DNA of 64,000 nucleotides from Lonsdalea populi (GCF_015999465.1 NZ_CP065534.1:744001-808000), one strand, 5' to 3'; counted from the stretch's first letter, positions 54,801 to 63,583 are shown. Numbers and translations are program-made. Notes: generated by a model not told the origin, from the sequence alone.

Positions 54801-56359
54801 GCGATCGGGAGAAACGTCTGGTCGCCTATGTGGTGGCTCCGGCCCAGGCCATGTCGCAGGACGCCGAAACCACCGGCTTCAGCCTCTTCTACTTCGGCGG
54901 CGACTCTCGGGACCAGCAGGATAAATACGCGTTGTATCTGGAAGCGGCGCAGTATGCCGATCGCAATGGGTTTGAAGCGGTATGGACGCCGGAGCGTCAC
55001 TTCCATCCCGTTGGCGGGCTGTATCCCAATCCCTCCGTGCTGAACGCGGCGCTGGCGACGATAACACAGCGGATCTCGCTGCGTTCGGGCAGCGTGGTGC
55101 TGCCTTTACATCATCCCGTGCGTATCGCCGAAGAGTGGTCGATGGTGGATAACCTCTCTCATGGGCGAGTTGGCCTGGCGGTCGCCTCCGGCTGGAACCC
55201 GAAAGATTTTGTGCTCGCGCCTGACGACTATGCCGCGCGCAAGCAGGCGATGTTCGACGGCGTAGAAACGATCAAGACGCTGTGGCGTGGCGAAACGATA
55301 TCGCTGCCGGACGGGGCGGGCAAAGACACCGATATTCATCTGTACCCCGAGCCCATTCAGCCGATGCTGCCTATCTGGGTGACCGCGGCCGGCAACCCGG
55401 AGACCTTTATACAAGCGGGCAAAGCCGGCACCCATTTGCTGACGCACCTGATGGGACAGCAGTTGGATGAGCTGGCGGAACATATCGCGCTATATCGTCA
55501 GGCAAGAGCGGATGCGGGCTACGATCCGGATACGGGTCACGTCACGCTGATGGCGCACACCTTTATCGGCACCGATCTGGACGAGACATTGGCAAAAGCC
55601 AAAGCGCCGTTTATCGGCTACCTGAAACTGCATTTCGGACTGAATTTTTTCTCCAAGGATATGGGCCTGCCTTCGTCGACGATCTCTGACCACGACATGG
55701 CAGCGATGACGGAGTATGCCTTCGATCACTACTCCTCCTCTGCGGCGCTGATCGGTACGCCGCAAAGCTGTTTACCCATCGTTCAAGCCATAAAAAACAG
55801 CGGTGTTGATGAAATCGCCTGTCTGATTGACTGGATGGACGCGGAAAACGCGCTGGACGGTCTGCCGCATCTGAATGTCTTGCAGCAGTTGGCTCAGTCC
55901 GCCGCCCCCAGCATCAGAGAGTTGCGCCACTTCCTGGCGCGGCGTCTGCCCGGCCACATGATCCCGGATAGCGTAATGTTCCTCGATGCGCTGCCTTTGA
56001 CGGCTAACGGCAAAATCGATCGTCATGCGTTGCCCGCCGTGGCCGCCGTGACGGAAACGCACGACTATGAGCCTCCTGAAGGCGAACTGGAATCGACGGT
56101 GGTCTCGCTATGGGGCGAGTTGCTTAACGTTAAACGGATTGGCAGGCATGACAACTTTTTTGAACTGGGGGGCAACTCCCTGATGGTGGTCAGCTTGCTT
56201 GAACGACTCCGCCAGGCGGCGATTCCCGCCGAAGTGAGAATGCTGTTCGCCAACCCGACGCCAGCCTCGCTGGCTGATGCCATCAACCATCATCTACGCC
56301 TTGCCGCAGAGGAAAATTCAGGGGATTTCACTCCTGACACAATTGAGGTGACATTCTGA
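48809..56359 (+). CDS. Two-module NRPS (Thr, Gly) with embedded luciferase-like monooxygenase
   Basis: A 2,516-residue synthetase; ATG 48809 follows ATGGAGGT with six bases between. Order: C7 48-495, A7 500-1015 (code DFWNIGMVH, Thr), PCP7 to 1090, C8 1107-1555, A8 core 1563-2015 (DILQLGLIW, exactly glycine), then a flavin-dependent luciferase-like monooxygenase at about 2025-2360 (FSLFYFGGDS, VWTPERHFHPVGG, VTAAGNPETF), the A8 C-terminal subdomain (LPLTANGKIDRHAL) and PCP8 2425-2490. The oxygenase is spliced into the A domain after the A8 motif (EVKIRGVRIHPAEIE). Embedded oxygenases in Gly modules are known from myxothiazol-type MtaG, where the glycine is alpha-oxidised. It begins 22 bases after the six-module gene. 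Confidence 0.94.
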   Translation: MDDSMHTDKDNGKQAYDFGQMTVSQRVELLERLRAERNDPALERCDRTAPLPLSFAQQRLWFLIQLEERASTAYHLACGLKLSGELNRGALVMALDRIVARHEALRTRFVDVEGTPWQQIDEPAPFALTVHDLRGRPAAAAELRQLADEEAAEPFDLQQGPPVRGRLVLLSEREQVLLVTLHHIVADGWSLSGFMRELGELYRAFSQKQPDPLPPLAIQYADYAAWQRRWLQGEVLQSQLAYWREQLADAPPLLELPTDRPRPSVQDYAGGYIDFTLDATLTAGLKALAARHETTLYMTLLAGWTLLLYRLSGQDDIVVGSPVAGRTRTELEPMIGFFANTLALRNRVDGAASIGVLLAQVKATTLAAQAHQDLPFEQLVEALNPTRSLSHSPLFQTMLAWQNASDNALQLHGLQVEPYNGELFSAKSDLLLSLGEEQSLITGHIEYASSLFDRTTVERYARYLKMLLRAIVNDETQPVAQLPLLTDDERHTLLHGWNQTQSEPVDACLHQQFEAQARRAPQAVALAFGEQRLSYDELNRRANRLAHALIAQGVGPESRVAISLPRGVEMVVAVLAVLKAGGGYVPIDPTYPADRIRYLLEDNAPLGWITEGALWAQTPTDVRLFDLASPALLAGQPDDNPDQAADPHQLAYVIYTSGSTGQPKGVVVEHAQVMRLFASTRRWFDFGADDVWSLFHSLSFDFSVWELWGALLHGGRLVVVAQETARTPAAFYQLLCEQGVTVLNQTPGAFRPLIAAQSEAPPSLSHALRWVIFGGEALEPAMLAPWYAQNGERTTLVNMYGITETTVHVTYRQLSPADTALDVSPIGERIPDLRIYVLDEAGQPVPVGVAGELYVGGGGVARGYLNRAALTAARFIDDPFADEAGARLYKTGDRARWSGDGALEYLGRNDHQVKIRGFRIELGEIAARLRRHPAVDDCVVIARQAEDGDSRLVAYYLSEEPQEAQSLRDWVAAELPDYMLPGAWVRLSAWPLTAHGKLDRQALPEPDAGAYAVQRYEAPQGETETTLAGLWSSLLGVEPVGRHDHFFALGGHSLLAIQLLSRVRQNLGRDVALGTLFAHPVLAAFAQAVGQAPLSALPPIAPAERTGRLALSFAQQRLWFLSQLEANASAAYHMAGGVRLDGEVNVEALQAALDGIVARHEPLRTGFVPEDGTPYQQIHAPAPFALVVDDLRGHPEPESALSRLSAEEAAAPFDLERGGLVRGRLIRLDDRRQVLLFTLHHIISDGWSVGLFMRELGALYDAFAAGKASPLPPLRIQYADYAAWQRRWVEGPILQTQLGYWREQLAEVPPLLALPTDRPRPAVQDYAGGRVDFTLDAGLTAGLKRLAARHDATLYMTLLTGWAILLHRLSGQDDIVIGSPAAGRTRTELEPLIGLFVNMLALRCRIADNMTVGELLAQVKATTLAAQAHQDLPFEQLVEALNPVRSLAHSPLFQTMLAWQNAAGETLQLGDLQAEPFTFEQVTAQFDLSLALGECDDRIEGGIDYASSLFDRETVERYVDHWQVLLRAMAGEAEQDIARLPLLSDAERQQVLYGWNDTHADYPQEQGIHQLFEAQVRRTPQAVALVYNEQQLSYDELNQRANRLAHVLISQGVVPDTRVAICLPRGVEMVVAVLAVLKAGGAYVPVDPAYPQARILYMLEDSQPQALITLGNLWESLPDVPEIIDLAAEEQDDLAVSRNPDIALTADSLAYVIYTSGSSGKPKGVMVPHRGVVNLLISIMQRIELRTDDRLLSVTTLNFDIAALELFSPLLCGARLVLADRDTVLDPERLARRIRDQQISVMQATPSVWRMLLESRWHEGLRLRAVLCGGEALSNELTPRLLTLADSLWNLYGPTETTIWSTAQRVCSAADHAFAPPIGQPLANTRVYILDAQGQPAPIGVFGEIHIAGDGVTRGYLNRPEMTAERFVPDPFISPQPGKAVPLMYRTGDLGRWRADGSVAYYGRNDNEVKIRGVRIHPAEIESALLEHAGVQDAVVIGDREKRLVAYVVAPAQAMSQDAETTGFSLFYFGGDSRDQQDKYALYLEAAQYADRNGFEAVWTPERHFHPVGGLYPNPSVLNAALATITQRISLRSGSVVLPLHHPVRIAEEWSMVDNLSHGRVGLAVASGWNPKDFVLAPDDYAARKQAMFDGVETIKTLWRGETISLPDGAGKDTDIHLYPEPIQPMLPIWVTAAGNPETFIQAGKAGTHLLTHLMGQQLDELAEHIALYRQARADAGYDPDTGHVTLMAHTFIGTDLDETLAKAKAPFIGYLKLHFGLNFFSKDMGLPSSTISDHDMAAMTEYAFDHYSSSAALIGTPQSCLPIVQAIKNSGVDEIACLIDWMDAENALDGLPHLNVLQQLAQSAAPSIRELRHFLARRLPGHMIPDSVMFLDALPLTANGKIDRHALPAVAAVTETHDYEPPEGELESTVVSLWGELLNVKRIGRHDNFFELGGNSLMVVSLLERLRQAAIPAEVRMLFANPTPASLADAINHHLRLAAEENSGDFTPDTIEVTF
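49043..50010 (+). repeat. Duplicated C-domain segment, copy 2 (C7)
   Basis: Partner of about 42,481-43,440. Together with the adjacent Thr-module repeat it makes C5-A5-PCP5-C6 and C7-A7-PCP7-C8 a duplication of more than 4 kb. Confidence 0.8.
50281..53170 (+). repeat. Triplicated Thr-module segment, copy 3
   Basis: Covers A7(Thr)-PCP7 and most of C8. A small cluster of changes sits near 50,720 (DDNPDQ for DGNPDR) and one at 50,805 (GVVVEH for GVMVEH). Confidence 0.9.
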
Positions 56360-56360
56360 T

Positions 56361-58022
56361 ATGAAAACATTCACGTCTGCACCGGCTTATCGACTCGCCG
56401 ACTCAGTCATAGCCGAACCCCTGGTCAATGGATGGAGTGCGTGGTGGTTAAATATCGCCCCCATTCCGGCCAGTTTGCACTTTGCACAGGTACAGCGCAA
56501 AGTCATGCGTCTGTATTTAGATAATCCCGAGCTGAACTATCAGATGGCGACCGACCCGGCCCTGAGCGGCAGCGCCTGCATCGGCGTTTCGCCGGAACAC
56601 GCCGATCAGATTGCGGCGCTGCTGGCCAGTTCGGAAAGCACGCTGCGCGACTGCGTGACGCTGTCAGAGGCCGTGGGAAAACTTCATCAACTGCTGGCGG
56701 AGCAGGGAAAAGGACAGTCTCTGGAGCCGCTCTATGCGCAGATACCCGCGCCGCTCCGTGGGTTGGTTGAGCTGGTCTACGACTACTTCAATCGGCCCTC
56801 CTTTCGGGTCATTGAAGCACTGACTTACCGTAGCCATTACTATAAACCGGCGTTGCAGAGCCTGCGTATCCGCCCGCTGCGGCATGATGGTGACCGGCCG
56901 CCTTTATTCAGCACTCCACACATGATTCAGCCGGACGATGTCTGGTGGCAGGAGCCGTTCGCCAGCCCGCGATTAGATGCGCTGTTCCAACTGGACACCG
57001 ATCCCAAGCCGCTGGCGCAGATTTTCGAACTGTGTGAGGCAGACGCAACGTTGCAGCGTCAACTGCGCCCGCTGTTGACTTCGGCGCCGCTTCCCCAGAG
57101 CCCCCTGCATGCCGATCCGCAGGCGACCCGCATACATTATCTGGGGCACGCGACGGTGCTGGTTCAGACGCAGGGCGTATCGGTGCTGATTGACCCGTTT
57201 ATCAGCGCCAGTCCGCTTCAAGGCGACGATGGGCGCCTGACCTTCCAGTCGCTGCCCGAACATATCGACTATGCGTTGGTGACCCATGCGCATCCGGACC
57301 ATTTCTCGGTAGAGACGCTATTGCGTCTACGCCATCGCATCGGCTGTCTCGTGGTGCCGAGAGCGAGCGATTTCCTGCTGGGGGATGTGTCGCTCCGACA
57401 AATGGCCGAAGTTTTGGGTTTCAAAACGGCGATAGAGATGGAGCCGTTGCAGTCTATTCCGCTGCCGGGCGGCGAAATCATCGGTATTCCGTTTCTCGGC
57501 GAGCATGGCGATTTAGCGCATGCCAAGAGTGCGTATGTGATTCGGCTGGGGCGCCAACAAATTCTGTTCGCCGCCGATTCGGCCTGTCTGGACCCGGTGC
57601 TGTATGAGCGAATCAGGGAAGCGGTAGGCCCCATCGAAACGGTGTTTATGAACAGCGAGACCGAGGGAGCGCCTGCTTCTTACACCATTGAGGCGCTGTT
57701 TCCGCAGGATCGCGATCGCCAGCCGGAGAAAAACCGGCGCTGTCGCGGCAGTACCTCCGGCGAGGCGATAGAGTTGCTCAAGGCCGTCGGCGCCAGGCGT
57801 TTATACAACTACGCCATGGGGCTGGAACCGTGGTTCCGGCATGTGTTAGGTCCGGCGTCGGAGCCCGGCTCGGCGAGGATGCGGGATTCAGATGCGTTGT
57901 TGAACGGCGCGTTAGCCATTGGCCTTGAGGTGGTCCAGCGGTTGCAGGGACCTCAGGCTATCCCGCTGCTGGATAACGATGCGCCGTTTGGTTCGTCAAG
58001 TGAGTACGAGGTAACAATATGA
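56361..58022 (+). CDS. CmlA-type diiron beta-hydroxylase
   Basis: A 553-residue protein resembling CmlA of chloramphenicol biosynthesis, a diiron oxygenase on a metallo-beta-lactamase fold that beta-hydroxylates an amino acid while bound to a carrier domain. The N-terminal 250 residues match the CmlA arm. The fold starts at HYLGHATVLVQ; metal ligands are His309, His311, Asp313 and His314 in THAHPDH, Glu381 in FLGEHGDL and Asp406 in AADSACL, plus YNYAMGLEPW. An ordinary hydrolase lacks this N-terminal domain. It lies between the second and third NRPS genes with a one-base gap and a four-base overlap, so its substrate is probably on one of these synthetases. Confidence 0.87.
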   Translation: MKTFTSAPAYRLADSVIAEPLVNGWSAWWLNIAPIPASLHFAQVQRKVMRLYLDNPELNYQMATDPALSGSACIGVSPEHADQIAALLASSESTLRDCVTLSEAVGKLHQLLAEQGKGQSLEPLYAQIPAPLRGLVELVYDYFNRPSFRVIEALTYRSHYYKPALQSLRIRPLRHDGDRPPLFSTPHMIQPDDVWWQEPFASPRLDALFQLDTDPKPLAQIFELCEADATLQRQLRPLLTSAPLPQSPLHADPQATRIHYLGHATVLVQTQGVSVLIDPFISASPLQGDDGRLTFQSLPEHIDYALVTHAHPDHFSVETLLRLRHRIGCLVVPRASDFLLGDVSLRQMAEVLGFKTAIEMEPLQSIPLPGGEIIGIPFLGEHGDLAHAKSAYVIRLGRQQILFAADSACLDPVLYERIREAVGPIETVFMNSETEGAPASYTIEALFPQDRDRQPEKNRRCRGSTSGEAIELLKAVGARRLYNYAMGLEPWFRHVLGPASEPGSARMRDSDALLNGALAIGLEVVQRLQGPQAIPLLDNDAPFGSSSEYEVTI

Positions 58023-61000
58023 CCCTTATCAACCAGAATTCGCCCATCGATACGCCGTCCATCAGCTTCTCTGATCTGCTGGCGGCGCTCGGAAAAAACA
58101 AGGTCGCGCTGCGGCGCGAGGGCGACAACATCAAACTGCGCGCCGACAAGGCGGCCCTTGACCCGGCGCTACTCGCTAGCCTGCGTGAACATAAGTCTTT
58201 GCTGCTAGCGTGGATTGGCGAAAGCAGCCAGACATGGAAATACCCTGAGTCGGCGCTGGTCAATCTCTCCGAATCACAACGGGCGCATATTGTGCAGCGC
58301 GTTGAAGGCGGTGACGATAACGTGCAGGATATCTACCCGCTAACGCCGCTACAGGAAGGCATTTTCTTTCACCATTTGGCGAGTGAAGAGGGTGCGGACC
58401 CCTATATTCTGCCGTGGTTGATGGCGTTTACATCGCGCGCGGAGCTTGATCGTTTTACCGCCGCGATGCAGAAGGTCATCGACCGCCATGATATGTTGCG
58501 CTCCTCGATGGCGTGGGAAGGTCTGCCCGCGCCGGTACAGGTCGTGTGGCGTCAGGCTGCGTTGACCGTTGAGGATATTGTGCTGACCGCAGAGGACGGC
58601 GACGCGCAAGAGTGGCTGCTGTCGCACTTTATTCGGCGACCTTACCGTCTGGATCTTAACCGCGCTCCGCTGATGCGTGCGTTTGCGATTGACGATCGGC
58701 AAAACGACCGCTGGCTGTTTATGCTGCTCTGCCATCACCTGATGATTGACCACACGACGTTGGACTTCATCGTTGAGGAGGTGCAGGCCTGCCTGCAGGG
58801 GGAAAGCGACCGCTTACCTACGCCGCTTCCCTTCAAGCAATTCGTTGTGCAGTCGCGGCTGGCCGCCAGCGATCCTTCCCACAAGGCTTTCTTCCGCCAG
58901 ATGCTGTCCGGCGTGGACGAGCCTACCGCGCCTTATGGTTTTATCGATGTGCAGGGCGATGGCTCGCTGTTGACCTACGCCACGCGGATTCTAAGCGCTA
59001 CATTATGCCGTCGGTTACGCGCATCGGCCAAAGCGCTGGCGGTTAGTCCGGCCAGCCTGTTCCACGTTGCCTGGGCGATCGTCATGGCCCGTTTGTCTGA
59101 GCGCGACGATGTGGTATTCGGCACCGTATTATTTGGGCGAATGCAGGCCGGTGAGGGCGCGGGCCGGGTTCTGGGACCCTGTGTCAATACGCTGCCGCTG
59201 CGCATCAATCTCGGTGCAAGGTCGGTGATTGACGCCATCAAAGAGACGCACATCCTGCTGTCTGAACTGTTGAGCCACGAACACGCTTCGCTGGCGCTGG
59301 CGCAGGCATGCAGCCAGGTGCCGGTTTCGCTGCCGCTGTTCAGCGCCGGATTCAATTATCGCTATAGCCAGAGGCAGCAAGCATTGGCGGCCAGCCAACA
59401 GGCCGATTGGGCTAACATGGACGGGATCTTCAACGAAGAGCGAGGCAACTACCCGCTGCACGTCGAGGTGGACGATTTCGGCGACAGTTTCTCGATCACC
59501 ACGCATGTTCAACGCCCGATGGACCCCAAACGCGTGGCGCGCTATCTGGAAATGGCATTGATAGGGCTGGAAAGCGCGCTGGAGAAGGAGCCTACGGCAC
59601 GCGTGAATCAGATCGATATCTTACCGGACGAAGAGCGTCACGAACTGCTGGTCACCTGGAATGAGACGTCGACGCCGTTCCCGGATAGGACCTGCATTCA
59701 CACTCTGTTTGAAGAGCAAGCGGCACGTACTCCGCAGGCGCCCGCCTTAATATTCGGCCAGCAGACGATCGCTTACGCCGACTTGAACGCGCAGGCTAAT
59801 GGTCTGGCGCACTATCTCTGCGCGAAGGGCGTCGGCGTCGGCACCTATGTCGCCATCTCATTGCCCCGCAGTCCGGAAATGGTAGTGGCGATTTTGGCGG
59901 TACTTAAGGCGGGCGCAGCCTATATCCCGTTAGATACCAGCTACCCGGTGGAGCGCCTGCATTTCATGCTGAGCGACAGCGCGGCGGCCATGTTGATAAC
60001 CGACCACCGCGGCCGGGTGGCGCTGGGTGAACTCCCAGCCAGCCTGCCGGTGATTGAACTGGATGGCGAGCACAGACCCTGGCTGGAAAGCGAAAAGACA
60101 AATCCGGATGCCAACGCGCTGGGCCTGACGCCGGAGGCGATGGCCTATGTTATTTACACTTCCGGTTCGACTGGTACGCCGAAAGGCGTCCCGGTGCCGC
60201 ATCGCGGGCTATGCAATCTGATTACGGCGGAGGTCGAGGCCTTTGCGGTCACGCCGCACAGCCGGGTTTTGCAGTTTGCCTCTTTCTGCTTTGATGCCAG
60301 CGTTTCCGAGCTGTTTATCGCATTTGTCAGCGGCGCGGCGCTTTACCTCCCGCCAGCGGGTCCGCTGGTTGGGACTGAACTGACCGACACGCTGATCCGC
60401 CATCGCATCACGCACGTCACGCTCCCGCCTGCGGTGTTATCCGCTCTGCCGGAGGGAACTGAACTCCCTGATGTGCAGACGCTAGTGGTGGTCGGCGAAG
60501 AGGTTTCCGAAGCATTGGTTCGCCAGTGGGGGCCGGGGCGCCGTTTTATTAACGGCTACGGTCCCACGGAAGCGACCATCGGTGCGGCGATGTACGTGTG
60601 CGATCCGCAACGGGAAGGAAAGCCGCCTATCGGGCGGCCGTTTGCCAATGTCCGTCTCTATATTCTGGATGAGCAGGGACGTCCTGCGCCGGTCGGCGTC
60701 TCGGGTCATCTTCACGTGGCGGGTGAGGGCGTGACGCCGGGGTATCTCAATCGGCCAGAGCTGACGGTGGAGCGTTTTATTCCCGATCCGTTCAGCGATG
60801 AACCGGGCGCGCGGCTCTATAAAACGGGCGATCTGGGGCGTTGGCTTCCCGACGGGGTCATCGAGTTTCTGGGCCGCAGCGATCGCCAGGTGAAAATTCG
60901 TGGTTTTCGCATAGAGCTGGGGGAAATTGAAGCCTGCATTCGCTTCTACCCCGGCGTACAGGACGTGGTTGTGCTGGCGAGAGAAGATGTGCCCGGCGAT

Positions 61001-62248
61001 CGTCGATTGGTGGGCTATTACACCGCCGTTCAGGCGGTCGCGGAGGATCAACTGCATACTTTCCTCACCCAACGTCTGCCCGATTATATGGTGCCGTCCG
61101 CCTATGTCCGCCTTGATAGTCTGCCGCTGACGCCGAATGCCAAGGTGGATCGCGCCGCGCTGCCCGCGCCGGAGCAGGCGGGCGTGGTGAAAGAGGGGTT
61201 CGAACCACCGAGTGGCGCGGTTGAAACACTGCTGGCGGGGGTGTGGGCCACCGTCTTGAGTCGACCGCAGGAAAATATCGGCCGCGATGACAATTTTTTT
61301 GAATTGGGCGGCCACTCGCTGCGTCTGGTCGAGGTGGCCAGTCAGCTACAGGCGCTTGGCCTGAAAATGAGCGTCTCCACCCTGTTGACTCAAGCGACCA
61401 TCAGGCAGTTGGCTGCGAGTATTGCTCACGACAACACGCCCGCATGGGCCAATGGCGCGATCCCGTTTCGGGTGAAAAACGGCACGATTCCACTGTTCTT
61501 CGTCCATGAAGTGTGGGGTGAGCTGCTTTACGTTCCTGAGATCCTCGCGCATATCGACAGCGATTTCAGCGTATACGGGCTGTCGGGCCAGCACGATCGG
61601 ACGGTGGCGGTGGATTCTCTGCAAAGCCATGCCGCGAATCTGATTCACGTGATGCAAAGCGTGCAGCCGCACGGGCCATATCGGCTGGCGGGATGGTCGT
61701 TCGGCGGCGTGGTGGCCTATGAGATGGCCTGCCAACTTGTGGAGATGGGCGTAGAAGTGGAATTTATCGGCCTTCTGGATTCGGCAAACCCGTTAACGCA
61801 GGGGATCACGCTGCCTGATGATGGCGAGGATCGGACTCGGCTGTGGTGGGCGCTGCATCCGTTGTTGGAGCCTGCGGCGGCGCAGCGGATATCGGCGCTG
61901 ACGGAGACGGCCACCTTTGATGAGCTGGTTAAAGCGTTTCAAACGGAGGCGGTGTTGCCGGCGCGGATGAGCGCGGAGCAGGCGCTGGGTTATCTCGACC
62001 ACTACGAGGGGTATATCCGTGCGCTGGCCAACTGGCGTCCGAAGGCGCTTGCCGTACCGTTGCATCTGTTCCGCGTCCGCGATGATAAACCGCCGCTGTT
62101 GGGATGGGACAACGTCAATGCGCCGTCGTCGATTCAGGTGATTCCGGTCGCGGGAACACACATGTCGATGGTAAGCCGACCGCATGTCAGCACGTTGGGC
62201 AATGCGTTGACGTTGGCGCTGCAGGCCATTGAACAAGGTCCGCGGTAG
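58019..62248 (+). CDS. Terminal NRPS module: TubC_N - C - A - PCP - TE
   Basis: A 1,409-residue synthetase starting in the ATGA overlap with the hydroxylase. Residues 1-65 form a TubC_N docking domain. The C domain (about 100-550) has NVQDIYPLTPLQEG and an intact CHHLMIDH. The A domain (555-1080) gives the by-eye code DASTVVGIG; its first five positions equal the (beta-hydroxy)tyrosine code DASTVAAVC, so an aromatic substrate is possible but unproven. The PCP serine is near 1096 (GGHSLRL). The TE domain has the nucleophile in GWSFGG (about 1224) and His in GTHMSM (about 1379). It is the last module and releases the peptide, linear or cyclised. Confidence 0.94.
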   Translation: MTLINQNSPIDTPSISFSDLLAALGKNKVALRREGDNIKLRADKAALDPALLASLREHKSLLLAWIGESSQTWKYPESALVNLSESQRAHIVQRVEGGDDNVQDIYPLTPLQEGIFFHHLASEEGADPYILPWLMAFTSRAELDRFTAAMQKVIDRHDMLRSSMAWEGLPAPVQVVWRQAALTVEDIVLTAEDGDAQEWLLSHFIRRPYRLDLNRAPLMRAFAIDDRQNDRWLFMLLCHHLMIDHTTLDFIVEEVQACLQGESDRLPTPLPFKQFVVQSRLAASDPSHKAFFRQMLSGVDEPTAPYGFIDVQGDGSLLTYATRILSATLCRRLRASAKALAVSPASLFHVAWAIVMARLSERDDVVFGTVLFGRMQAGEGAGRVLGPCVNTLPLRINLGARSVIDAIKETHILLSELLSHEHASLALAQACSQVPVSLPLFSAGFNYRYSQRQQALAASQQADWANMDGIFNEERGNYPLHVEVDDFGDSFSITTHVQRPMDPKRVARYLEMALIGLESALEKEPTARVNQIDILPDEERHELLVTWNETSTPFPDRTCIHTLFEEQAARTPQAPALIFGQQTIAYADLNAQANGLAHYLCAKGVGVGTYVAISLPRSPEMVVAILAVLKAGAAYIPLDTSYPVERLHFMLSDSAAAMLITDHRGRVALGELPASLPVIELDGEHRPWLESEKTNPDANALGLTPEAMAYVIYTSGSTGTPKGVPVPHRGLCNLITAEVEAFAVTPHSRVLQFASFCFDASVSELFIAFVSGAALYLPPAGPLVGTELTDTLIRHRITHVTLPPAVLSALPEGTELPDVQTLVVVGEEVSEALVRQWGPGRRFINGYGPTEATIGAAMYVCDPQREGKPPIGRPFANVRLYILDEQGRPAPVGVSGHLHVAGEGVTPGYLNRPELTVERFIPDPFSDEPGARLYKTGDLGRWLPDGVIEFLGRSDRQVKIRGFRIELGEIEACIRFYPGVQDVVVLAREDVPGDRRLVGYYTAVQAVAEDQLHTFLTQRLPDYMVPSAYVRLDSLPLTPNAKVDRAALPAPEQAGVVKEGFEPPSGAVETLLAGVWATVLSRPQENIGRDDNFFELGGHSLRLVEVASQLQALGLKMSVSTLLTQATIRQLAASIAHDNTPAWANGAIPFRVKNGTIPLFFVHEVWGELLYVPEILAHIDSDFSVYGLSGQHDRTVAVDSLQSHAANLIHVMQSVQPHGPYRLAGWSFGGVVAYEMACQLVEMGVEVEFIGLLDSANPLTQGITLPDDGEDRTRLWWALHPLLEPAAAQRISALTETATFDELVKAFQTEAVLPARMSAEQALGYLDHYEGYIRALANWRPKALAVPLHLFRVRDDKPPLLGWDNVNAPSSIQVIPVAGTHMSMVSRPHVSTLGNALTLALQAIEQGPR

Positions 62249-63583
62249 ATGGCGTCGGTTAACATGTTGATATCGCCAATGCTCCGGCTGGGTCGGCCCT
62301 TTTTCCTGCTATTGCTGGCGGAAAATAGCTTTATTACCGGTGCGAATATTGCGAGTTTTTCCATCGGAGCCTGGGTGTATCGGCAGACCGGATCGCTGTT
62401 CGATTTCTCTCTGGTATCGACGATTGGCGCCTTCTCCACGCTGGCGGTCTTGCCATTTTCCGGGGCGCTGGCTGACCGCGCCGATCGTCGTAAGGCGATA
62501 TTGTTATCGGACGCCGGCGTGTTCTGCCTGCTGGCGCTGTTACTTATCGTGATGGAAAAAAAGGGCGTAGCGCTATGGCCGCTGTATGTATTCACCGTGG
62601 TGATGGCGTTGGCGCAGGCGCTGAGAACCCCCGCATATCGGACGACGATGAGCGCCCTGTTGAGGAGTGAACAGATGCCGCTTGCCTGTGGGCTGATGGG
62701 CGTCGTCACCGGGGCGGTCGGCATTGTGGTTCCGGTCATTGCAGGGATGCTGATGTATCGATATAGCCTGGACGGCATCTTCATTTTCAATCTGATCACA
62801 CTGCTGTGCAGTTTGGCGCTGGCGGCTTTGGGGTTTTATCGGCTGCCGGCGTCAATACGAAAATCGCCTGGACTCGCGGGTTACACGGGCGGTTGGCTGA
62901 GGGACATCCTGCGGGCGCTGGCCTATTTCAACCAGCATCGCACGATGGCGATGTTACTGGTCTACATACTGATTCAAAACGGCTTGGAGGCACTGGTATC
63001 TACTCTGGTCATCCCGCTGATACTCACTCACTACAGCGTGCGTGAATTGGGCGTGATTATGGCTTGGGGTGGTTTGGGGGCGGCGTTAGGCGCTCTACCG
63101 CTCTTTGTGCCGTGGCTGTCGTCGCGCCTGTCATTGCTGTTGCTGTCCTGCAACCTGCTACTTTCACTGTGCGTGGCGATCGTCAGTGTGGTCAATTCGG
63201 TTTTTGACTATGCGGTCTGCGTTTTTATCGCCCTGTTTGTCGGTAGCTTGTCGACCGTCTGCGCGTTGGCGCTATGGATGCGGAAAGTACCGCTCAATCA
63301 TCAGGGCAGCGTCTTTGCGCTGATGGGCTCGCTGACCATGCTCACGCTGCCGGTCGCCGTCCTGTTCGCAGGCAGCGCGGTGGACCGGTGGATAGTGCCC
63401 GCGTTTACCTCTGGCGCTAGTTGGACCCACGGCGTCAGCTATTGGCTGGGTGGCGCCGACGACGGGGGCGCCATTCGTGTGGTGTTGCTGTGTTGCGGCC
63501 TGGCGGGGACGATGCTCTCTCTGCTGGGGCTGACACACCGAGAGATGCGCGATCTGGATGGGAAAATCCCGGATGGACGCTGA
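62249..63583 (+). CDS. MFS exporter of the NRPS locus
   Basis: A 444-residue MFS protein with about twelve hydrophobic helices, similar in layout to enterobactin-exporter-like (EntS-type) MFS proteins: PFFLLLLAENSFITGANIAS at the start and GALADRADRRKAIL as the motif-A loop. The ATG follows the NRPS stop with no gap, so it is translationally coupled and most likely exports the peptide. It has no detectable similarity by eye to the MFS of the hydrazine operon beyond the fold. Confidence 0.9.
   Translation: MASVNMLISPMLRLGRPFFLLLLAENSFITGANIASFSIGAWVYRQTGSLFDFSLVSTIGAFSTLAVLPFSGALADRADRRKAILLSDAGVFCLLALLLIVMEKKGVALWPLYVFTVVMALAQALRTPAYRTTMSALLRSEQMPLACGLMGVVTGAVGIVVPVIAGMLMYRYSLDGIFIFNLITLLCSLALAALGFYRLPASIRKSPGLAGYTGGWLRDILRALAYFNQHRTMAMLLVYILIQNGLEALVSTLVIPLILTHYSVRELGVIMAWGGLGAALGALPLFVPWLSSRLSLLLLSCNLLLSLCVAIVSVVNSVFDYAVCVFIALFVGSLSTVCALALWMRKVPLNHQGSVFALMGSLTMLTLPVAVLFAGSAVDRWIVPAFTSGASWTHGVSYWLGGADDGGAIRVVLLCCGLAGTMLSLLGLTHREMRDLDGKIPDGR

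Noticed and set aside
56361..58022. A beta-lactamase or lactonase-type resistance hydrolase
   Set aside because: The 250-residue N-terminal arm and the surrounding residues match CmlA, and the gene is translationally coupled to an NRPS gene.
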